IMG/VR virus record: IMGVR_UViG_3300009011_000036
Location: 1-34,966 of that record
DNA: 34,966 bases
Strand: one strand, 5' to 3'
Source: a virus
How positions within the stretch are numbered: position 1 is the first letter of the stretch; each line of letters starts with the position of its first letter. Under the pieces are notes generated by a model. That model was not told where the DNA came from, did no database searches, and saw only the letters and a program-made list of their open reading frames with translations. Both the position numbers and the translations under genes were made by a program. Positions 29,819 to 34,966 of the stretch are shown here, piece by piece.

Positions 29819-30588
29819 TGCAAAGTCCCCCCACTGGCAGGCGTTGCCAATTCAAACTTGGTACGCGTGATCAGATCCGCATGATTCCCCTGCAATTCCG
29901 CCGCAGTAACCCAGTCGGATAACAAGGCTTTTAACCGCTGGAACTCCGGGTTCAGCCACGTCGTGTCCTCTTGCTCTTCGGAAGGCTCAAGAGCGCTGTC
30001 ATAGACGAGCCTGCTGATATTCGGGTCGAACACTTGGAGACGCTGAAAGCTATGTATCTGCGGAGGCTTAGGACCTGTGTAACGGGTCTGAATCAGGCTG
30101 TACGTGTGTGACGTTTTAGGCGGATTGCCCATCGTCTTGACGACATATCCGGCTTCCGCAAGGGCCTCCAAGTACTTGCCGACAATTAAGGGATTAGCGG
30201 ACACGGTCTCCGTAGAGGCCGAGAAAGCAATATCAGCAATCGTCAGGTTGCCCTTCAAAATCCTAAGGCTTCGCCAGATGTTCTCGGTAAGCAGATGAGC
30301 GTGCGTACGCTGCCCATTGCTGTCCAAGCGCGGGTGCTCGATCCCCTCATCCCGAACGAGACGGAACACCTGCCCGATGATTTTGGACGCCGCGCTATGG
30401 TCGATTTCCTCAACCACCCCAGCCTTTGTCAGGGCCAAAACGTACGCCCTGATCTGGCTTGGGATTTGGCCGCTGCGGCGCGAAAGATCTTTGACTGTGA
30501 AGCCATCGTTCAGGAGCCGAATTGTTTCCCACATCTTTTGGCGCGGCTCGACAACACCTTTAACAAGCAACGAGTTTCTAGCAGCCAT
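29815..30588 (-). CDS. Winged-helix DNA-binding-like early protein
   Basis: This 257-aa protein starts MAARNSLLVKGVVEPRQKMW. 'ETIRLLNDGFTVKDLSRRSG' and 'QIPSQIRAYVLALTKAGVVE' form an N-terminal winged helix (about 20-65). A second one lies at about 105-160 ('IWRSLRILKGNLTIADIAFS', 'IVGKYLEALAEAGYVVKTMG'). Proteins of this build follow the B gene in several Pseudomonas transposable phages. The ATG overlaps the B stop (TGATG). Confidence 0.8.
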   Translation of the reverse strand: MAARNSLLVKGVVEPRQKMWETIRLLNDGFTVKDLSRRSGQIPSQIRAYVLALTKAGVVEEIDHSAASKIIGQVFRLVRDEGIEHPRLDSNGQRTHAHLLTENIWRSLRILKGNLTIADIAFSASTETVSANPLIVGKYLEALAEAGYVVKTMGNPPKTSHTYSLIQTRYTGPKPPQIHSFQRLQVFDPNISRLVYDSALEPSEEQEDTTWLNPEFQRLKALLSDWVTAAELQGNHADLITRTKFELATPASGGTLQ

Positions 30589-31310
30589 CACACAGCTCTC
30601 CGAACAGGAGCCTCGCCTGTGAACCAACCACGATTACCCCAAGCCGCAAGATCCACATGGTCAAGCATTGCTGCGGAAGCTTCCGATTGAACCCGGTAAA
30701 GATTGACCGCAGCCCGACGCAAGCAACCACGTGTTGCGGTGTTCAAATCGGCCAACAGATCATCGTGAAATTTGAGGCTGGGGTAGCTTTCCGCCGCCAG
30801 TCTGCGAAGGTCCTCCAGATTGGCTGGCTGAGCCGGAACCCATTCCAATACGCGGTTATGCAGGCGCTCTAGACGACGCAGAGAAGATGGCACTCGCTCC
30901 TCACCAATCAGAACGATTGTTCCCTCACTGGCGTTATAGATATCGGTCAAGACATTCGCGACAGCCTTATCCAGCAAGTACTGCACGTCATCGACAATAA
31001 GTGGACGGCGCGATGCAGACAGCTGAATAGCAATCTGATCAACCATTTCAGACATGGTCCGGCCGGGCAGGATGCTCATATCAGCCATGATTGCCTGCAA
31101 AAACGCTTTCTTGCTCCAAGTATCCCGGCACTCGATGTAGTAGCAACGATGCTGGTTTGCTGCAAAGGCAGCAGCCGCGCTTTTGCCATACCCACTAGGC
31201 CCATACATAGCAACCAGCCCCGGAAGGCCAGTCGGCCGTGCTTGCGCGCGCTTCATCGCACCAGAAAGCAAACCGACATTGGTCAAAGGAATTATCTTGG
31301 TTACACTCAT
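30588..31310 (-). CDS. B: Target-selecting ATPase, MuB-like
   Basis: This 240-aa AAA+ ATPase has Walker A 'GPSGYGKS' at residues about 37-44, Walker B 'LIVDDVQ' at about 103-109, a sensor-like 'GTIVLIGEE' and an arginine-rich 'LRRLERLHNRVLEWV'. With A it captures target DNA, activates strand transfer and prevents insertion near the phage itself. AGGGAG eight bases before the ATG is a strong ribosome site. A hairpin element lies between A and B. Confidence 0.93.
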   Translation of the reverse strand: MSVTKIIPLTNVGLLSGAMKRAQARPTGLPGLVAMYGPSGYGKSAAAAFAANQHRCYYIECRDTWSKKAFLQAIMADMSILPGRTMSEMVDQIAIQLSASRRPLIVDDVQYLLDKAVANVLTDIYNASEGTIVLIGEERVPSSLRRLERLHNRVLEWVPAQPANLEDLRRLAAESYPSLKFHDDLLADLNTATRGCLRRAAVNLYRVQSEASAAMLDHVDLAAWGNRGWFTGEAPVRRAV

Positions 31311-31353
31311 TACGCTTCTCCCTGCTAGCGTGCTGCAACACGCCTGCTGCTAT

Positions 31354-31376
31354 AAAAGCTGGTTGTCTCAACCAGC
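31354..31376 (-). terminator. Hairpin with U-run over the transposase stop codon (A-B attenuator)
   Basis: On the - strand GCTGGTT-GAGAC-AACCAGC is a perfect 7-bp stem containing the TGA of the transposase gene, followed by TTTTAT. It is a weak intrinsic terminator or an mRNA-stabilising hairpin. Translating ribosomes would melt it. A second small stem (GCGTG...CACGC) follows at about 31329..31343. Confidence 0.5.
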
Positions 31377-33419
31377 GTTCTGTTGAAACACTTCCTGCAT
31401 TGCCAAGAAGTCCGGATGATTGGGATATAGCGCCCACCACCTGGCTTCTTCGGCAGTCAGGTCATCCCCTGCTACCTTGCGTTGATCCAGCCGCACCCAA
31501 AGCCGGTATCGCTCAACGTCAGTGCTTGGCACCTCGAACTTCGGACGCTGTTGATCAAGCGAAATCGCGTAGGCTTGTGCTGCCTCAAGCGCTTCTGGCG
31601 AGAGATTTGCTGACGGAGCAGTCGAAGGGGCGATCATCTCCACCCGATGTCCTGTGAGCGTTTCCACCTTGTCCACAGCTCGCTTGAACTGACCCCGCTG
31701 CCGCTTATCCCTCGCAATCTCAAGCATTGTTTTAGGCATGTAATCCGTGCTGTTACCGTCAAGCACAGCCGCTCCGATCAATTCGCCCTCTAACGTGTAA
31801 GCCCAGATTTGGCTAGCATCTCTAACGTCATAGGCAATGCGTATTTCTTGGTCATGCAAGGCCGTTAGATCTGGCATGAAATAGGTGTTGCCTGACCACG
31901 CGACTTCACCGCGCCTTGTTGTACGAACCACCTGCGGACGCATCAGCGATTCCACCATGTCAGCAGAAGCGACCATTGGCTCCCAGCCTTCCGCCATTGC
32001 TGACTGCCAAGCCTCATCCGGACTCATATGGCGCAGGTTCCCTGTTACAGGGTCGCGATACTTTGGAAGCCCGCGATGCGGCGTGATGTTGTAGACCGCA
32101 ATCTCATGCTCAACCCCAGCCATGAACTCGCCGAATGTGGGAAGCAAGCGACTTTTACCAGTCTCACGCAGGTCCTTCCGGCCTATGCGATGCACACGGG
32201 TTCCTGCGTGCTTGTCCATGTCCGCACCTATGTAGCTGGTCAGCTTTTTGGCAGATCGCACCCAAATAGTTTGATGACCGCGCTCTGAAAGACCTCGCGC
32301 CTGGCTGTTGTAAGGGAGTGAGTGCGTCATCGTCCCGCCCAGCCGGTCTACGACTTCTCTTACGGTGTCATTGGCGAAGCCGGACCCGTTATCCACGTAG
32401 AAGATGCTGAACATGCACTCCTTAACAGCGTCACGAAGTGCATCCAAAACCCCGATAGCAGACTCGGCCTCGCCTACCGAAACCCCCACCACGCGCCGCG
32501 TCGCCACGTCCAATACGGTCGTGATCTCTGGCCGATAAGGCTTGCCAGTAATGGGATTGATAACCTCAGCATCAAACTTGTGTCCGTCGGCCGTATACAC
32601 GTCACCAGGAAACAAGTTCTTGGTTGATCGACGACGAAATGGCTGGAGCGCCTTCAACTCCTGCGGGCTCATTCGCCCCCGATTCAGTGCATCTGGGGCC
32701 AGTTTTTTAAGCATGCGCTGAACAACGTGAATGCTCGGAACTGCCTGACTGTATCCCGCCGCGAACTCCGCATAGCTAGAGGCCACAGACGGCTTGGTCG
32801 GACGCTGATAGCAACGGAGAAATTCAGGAAGCCATTCCGGGATTCCAAGATTCTGACGTTGGCGCAGGGGCGCCAGTGCCGCCTCATTACGACCAGCATC
32901 ACGCCACGCGGACAGCCAGCGCTTTAGCGTTCTTTCTGACAAGCCCCGCTCGCCGGTCAAGCGATCATTTGCCAGATTGATGCGATCCTTGAGGTACTGA
33001 GAGAGTGTCCCGGCCTGAGCGCTCCGAATCAGAGTATCAATGGCGACTCGTTGCGATACACCGCCCATCATCCGTTCGATCTCTCGGCAAAATGCAAGCC
33101 GCGCGGCCATTACTTGGCGTTGCTTCTCAGTAAGTTTTGCCACCGCACCTGCGTTTCGTGAGGCATCCGCAGAGACAGGCAGATCTGGGGTTGCAACTAC
33201 CTCTTGAGTCGCCCCTGCGAGAGAAACGGACCGCTCTAGCAGCGCTGACTGGGTTTCTGGAGGCAGAATCGCAATCGGATACTCAATAGCTTTTGAGCCC
33301 TCACGCTTACGCCCTTGCCAGTTGGCTTTAGCGCGTATCTGGATCGCCCTTGCCGACGAAGGCATCCCCGGCAAACCCGCGAGTTCCTGCGCGGTGAACC
33401 AGCCAAGTGAATTAGTCAT
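31368..33419 (-). CDS. A: DDE transposase, MuA-like
   Basis: This 683-aa protein begins MTNSLGWFTAQELAGLPGMP, an N-terminal Mu-type winged helix (about 1-60). HTH domains follow at about 150-250 ('ERTLKRWLSAWRDAGRNEAA'). The integrase core carries catalytic residues Asp278 ('VYTADGHKFD'), Asp343 ('FYVDNGSGF') and Glu379 ('ARGLSERGHQ'), spaced 35 residues between the last two. The later part ('FMPDLTALHDQEIRIAYD') is the Mu-type C-terminal beta barrel. It cuts and joins the TGT/ACA ends in integration and replicative transposition. Confidence 0.95.
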   Translation of the reverse strand: MTNSLGWFTAQELAGLPGMPSSARAIQIRAKANWQGRKREGSKAIEYPIAILPPETQSALLERSVSLAGATQEVVATPDLPVSADASRNAGAVAKLTEKQRQVMAARLAFCREIERMMGGVSQRVAIDTLIRSAQAGTLSQYLKDRINLANDRLTGERGLSERTLKRWLSAWRDAGRNEAALAPLRQRQNLGIPEWLPEFLRCYQRPTKPSVASSYAEFAAGYSQAVPSIHVVQRMLKKLAPDALNRGRMSPQELKALQPFRRRSTKNLFPGDVYTADGHKFDAEVINPITGKPYRPEITTVLDVATRRVVGVSVGEAESAIGVLDALRDAVKECMFSIFYVDNGSGFANDTVREVVDRLGGTMTHSLPYNSQARGLSERGHQTIWVRSAKKLTSYIGADMDKHAGTRVHRIGRKDLRETGKSRLLPTFGEFMAGVEHEIAVYNITPHRGLPKYRDPVTGNLRHMSPDEAWQSAMAEGWEPMVASADMVESLMRPQVVRTTRRGEVAWSGNTYFMPDLTALHDQEIRIAYDVRDASQIWAYTLEGELIGAAVLDGNSTDYMPKTMLEIARDKRQRGQFKRAVDKVETLTGHRVEMIAPSTAPSANLSPEALEAAQAYAISLDQQRPKFEVPSTDVERYRLWVRLDQRKVAGDDLTAEEARWWALYPNHPDFLAMQEVFQQNAG

Positions 33420-33451
33420 GAGCCAAGCCTGTGATGTGTTCTTGGTAATAA

Positions 33452-33461
33452 AGCGTTAGAC
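33452..33461 (-). promoter_or_regulatory. GTCTAACGCT site between ner and A
   Basis: GTCTAACGCT on the - strand lies three bases after the Ner stop codon. The 8-base core GTCTAACG also occurs at 33792..33801 (before ner) and at 15489 (late leader), all in non-coding gaps. It is a candidate operator. Confidence 0.35.
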
Positions 33462-33463
33462 TG

Positions 33464-33748
33464 CTAGTCATTTTCCGAAGCCGAATCTGCACGGCCGGAG
33501 CGTGGCAAAGGGTTGCCGTCCTCGGACCAGCGCTCTGGCCAAATTTCCCAGGTCTTCATGCCCAAAGCTCTAGCTATGGCGGACTCCATTCGGGGGTACG
33601 GCAAGCGCTTCACGTTGTGCATAGCGTTTCGCTCTACCTCTAACTTGCGAGCCAAGTCAGAGAGCGATGTGCCATGAGTTCGGAGCTGGAACTTGATCCA
33701 CTCCCAGCGCATCGCAGGGTCCTTCGGAATTTCGTTATCTTTTTTCAT
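33464..33748 (-). CDS. ner: Ner-like DNA-binding protein (Nlp family)
   Basis: This 94-aa protein starts MKKDNEIPKDPAMRWEWIKF, then 'QLRTHGTSLSDLARKLEVER', 'NAMHNVKRLPYPRMESAIAR' and 'ALGMKTWEIWPERW', the Ner/Nlp helix-turn-helix family. In Mu it represses the early promoter and c after infection. The first gene of the early operon is its expected place. I choose the ATG at 33748 (GGAACGGA upstream). A TTG at 33787 would add 13 residues of operator sequence and is less likely. Confidence 0.92.
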   Translation of the reverse strand: MKKDNEIPKDPAMRWEWIKFQLRTHGTSLSDLARKLEVERNAMHNVKRLPYPRMESAIARALGMKTWEIWPERWSEDGNPLPRSGRADSASEND

Positions 33749-33986
33749 TTTTTGATGTCCGTTCCACTTAAACGAGTGGGTTATCAAGGGGGTCTAACGT
33801 TCCCTTGTGAATAAGCTAGTCGTTTTTCGTAATGGCATCAACCGAAATCCGAAGATTTCGTTTCGGTTTTCAATGCTGTCGATAGCCTTTTCCGGCTATC
33901 TGCTTGTTTTTTATGGTTTTTTTCAGAAAGCGAAATTTCGTTTTGCCGATAAACGGCATTTCGCTTTCTCGGTCTAGGAAAACGAA
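33749..33986. promoter_or_regulatory. Early control region between repressor and Ner
   Basis: This region contains six copies of ATTTCG(T/C/G)TT in both orientations (33840, 33855, 33927, 33935, 33958, 33979), mostly arranged as nested dyads. The longest is a perfect 12-bp inverted repeat, AGAAAGCGAAAT (33925..33936) with ATTTCGCTTTCT (33958..33969). One copy overlaps the repressor start codon. A candidate early promoter on the - strand has TTGATG (33840 down to 33835) and TAGCTT (33817 down to 33812), 17 bases apart. These are the likely operators of the repressor. Confidence 0.65.
33881..33915 (+). terminator. Terminator-like hairpin upstream of the repressor gene
   Basis: GATAGCC-TTTTCC-GGCTATC (33881..33900) is followed by TGCTTGTTTTTT on the + strand. 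If the repressor transcript starts further left, this would attenuate it. Otherwise it would stop + strand read-through or serve as another operator dyad. Confidence 0.4.
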
Positions 33987-34673
33987 ATGTCGGAAAGCGA
34001 GATCGAGAAATACGCTAAAGGCTTGGGAGAGCGGATTCGGGCGTGCGCTAACGCTGTAGGCAATGGTGAAGAGCTTTCCCGGCGCACTGGCATTCCCCGC
34101 AGCACGCTGGAGTCCTACCTCACAGGAGACAGCGAGCCAAAAGCCTCACGACTTGTGGCTATCGCGCTCGCAGCGCAAGCATCCGTCGGGTGGTTGGCTA
34201 CTGGGGAGGGCGACATGACGCAGCCTCAACTAGGTCACAGCGAAGACCAGGACGATAGTTACGCCTACATCCCGCTTTACGATGCGCGCGTAAGCCAAGG
34301 CCACGGCGCCTGGAATGACGGCGTAAAAATACTGACAAAATTGGCGTTTACGAAGTACAGCCTGAGGCGGAAAGGCCTGAATCCTGCGGAGTTGGCGGCA
34401 GTTCGCGTAGACGGAGACTCCAACGAGCCTATTCTGAGCGACGGCGATACAGTGATGGTCGATCTGAGCAGAAACGTTCTCCAGGGCGAGGCGTTCTATG
34501 TCATCAGGATTGACGACCTACTCTATGCAAAGCGGCTTCAACGTGAGTTTGACGGCAGCATCATGGTCATCAGCGCGAACCCGGCGTACAAGATGATCAC
34601 GGTCCCGCAGGATCGCTTGGAGTCGTTGCAGATCATTGGACGCGTGGTCTGGGCTGGGGGCTGGATGATCTGA
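33987..34673 (+). CDS. c: Phage repressor, HTH + S24 (LexA/CI-like) family
   Basis: This 228-aa protein has an N-terminal XRE-type helix-turn-helix ('GNGEELSRRTGIPRSTLESY', residues about 26-46) and a C-terminal S24 domain with Ser145 in 'VDGDSNEPILSDGD' and Lys182 in 'LLYAKRLQ'. The Ser-Lys distance of 37 equals that in LexA and UmuD. The usual Ala-Gly cleavage pair is not evident; the matching place reads DARVSQGHGAW. It should keep lysogeny by binding the ATTTCG sites in front of it, including one over its own start. Confidence 0.93.
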   Translation: MSESEIEKYAKGLGERIRACANAVGNGEELSRRTGIPRSTLESYLTGDSEPKASRLVAIALAAQASVGWLATGEGDMTQPQLGHSEDQDDSYAYIPLYDARVSQGHGAWNDGVKILTKLAFTKYSLRRKGLNPAELAAVRVDGDSNEPILSDGDTVMVDLSRNVLQGEAFYVIRIDDLLYAKRLQREFDGSIMVISANPAYKMITVPQDRLESLQIIGRVVWAGGWMI

Positions 34674-34865
34674 TGCCAAACACATCGCTAAGAAAACGCT
34701 AAACATGCCGAATTGGGGGAAATCGGACCAAATTCCCCCAAGCGCCTATTTGGCACTATTTTTTTTGCTTGCCCCTTCCCAAGCCCCCTGTTTTCCGGCC
34801 TTTTCCGGTTTCTTCCGCCATCTTCCCACCATTTCCTCTAGTGCCATCTAGATCACTAACTCACA
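34674..34865. other. Right terminus with transposase-site-like motifs (Mu 'L' end)
   Basis: This 192-base gene-free end holds TTTGGC-type motifs at 34674..34682 (inverted), 34749..34757 (direct) and GATGGCAC (inverted, 34848 down to 34841), the last exactly 18 bases from the ACA terminus. A 9-bp dyad TTGGGGGAA/TTCCCCCAA (34713..34741) could end the repressor transcript. From about 34757 to 34840 the + strand is almost only C and T, with a tandem TTTTCCGGCC/TTTTCCGGTT (34791..34810). Confidence 0.7.
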
Positions 34866-34966
34866 CCTCCTACTGGCTGATCACCGGCGCGGCCCACCTG
34901 GTGGGGGGCCTCGGCCCCTGGTCGTTGCGCCTGCCATCGGTGATCGGCGCGTGGTTGAGTGTGTGG
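34866..34966 (+). CDS. Host gene fragment, ArnT/PMT-type glycosyltransferase
   Basis: After the phage terminus a frame reads TSYWLITGAAHLVGGLGPWS, then 'LRLPSVIGAWLSVW', open to the end of the window. The 'YWL..G......W..RLPS' pattern is typical of the N-terminal membrane region of family 39 glycosyltransferases (ArnT and relatives). Both ends of the gene are missing. It is not a continuation of the DprA fragment on the left. Confidence 0.55.

Larger units (their letters stand above)
130..34865. mobile_element. Mu-like transposable myophage (prophage), complete
   Basis: The element is bounded by TGT at 130 and ACA at 34865, the TG...CA ends expected of a Mu-type transposing phage. Reading inward from each end, a GGCA-type site begins at base 18: TTTGGCAC on the left, GATGGCAC on the right (complement). 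All Mu modules are present: repressor and Ner, transposase A and ATPase B, GemA and Mor, lysis genes, TerS/TerL, portal, F, G, protease/scaffold, gpT capsid, sheath, tube, tape measure, baseplate and fibre. No Gam-like protein, invertase/G segment, Mom modification gene or separate C activator was recognised. Gene order from right to left matches Mu from left to right, so the right side of the window is the Mu 'c' end. Confidence 0.93.

Noticed and set aside
1-34966. CRISPR array, tRNA, rRNA or insertion sequence
   Set aside because: No regularly spaced repeats, no tRNA-like or rRNA sequence and no second transposase were seen. The only mobile element is the phage.

Overview
The window holds an essentially complete Mu-like transposable prophage or phage genome, about 34.7 kb (130..34865), with a contractile (myovirus) tail. 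About 130 bases of host DNA lie to its left and about 100 to its right. The host is most likely a Pseudomonas of the fluorescens type or a close relative. This rests on the high GC content and on the left flank, which reads as a DprA fragment. No rRNA or tRNA is present, so the genus is an inference. The ends were placed from TGT...ACA termini, each with a GGCA-type site starting at base 18 inward.

The map runs right to left. A LexA/CI-like S24 repressor (33987..34673) is the only gene at the right end on the + strand. It diverges from the early operon across a 238-bp control region packed with ATTTCG-type half-sites. The early operon (- strand) runs Ner, DDE transposase A, target-selecting ATPase B, a winged-helix-like protein, an HTH/Cys protein, several small unknown or zinc-ribbon proteins, DUF3164, two unknowns, DUF2786, GemA and Mor. 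Most genes overlap by 1-4 bases. It ends in a clear terminator at about 24914..24939.

The next - strand block carries lysis (an unknown, holin, SLT endolysin, Rz spanin with a nested Rz1) and packaging/portal genes (DksA/TraR-like, gp25-, gp26- and gp27-like, a 49-aa membrane protein, a Lar-like zinc ribbon, TerL, portal). It continues with gp30/F-like, which has a C-terminal PBECR2-like domain, and gpG. A 244-bp leader then precedes the capsid and tail operon: gpI protease with internal scaffold, cement, capsid gpT, gp35 to gp38, sheath, tube, frameshifted chaperone, tape measure, gpN, gpP, gp45 to gp48, fibre and fibre assembly. A terminator built from transposase-site-like half-sites closes the operon next to the left terminus.

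Three features stand out. First, a lone + strand membrane-protein gene (17404..18054) is fitted tightly between portal and gp30, a moron-type candidate for lysogenic conversion or superinfection exclusion. Second, a double-hairpin element occurs twice in two exactly 72-bp gaps of the early operon, with compensatory stem changes. Third, the two host flanks belong to unrelated genes and show no target duplication, so the ends were joined by rearrangement or the sequence comes from packaged virion DNA. Several overlapping or recoded genes are also legible: an A AAA AAG frameshift, an embedded Rz1 and an internal scaffold start.
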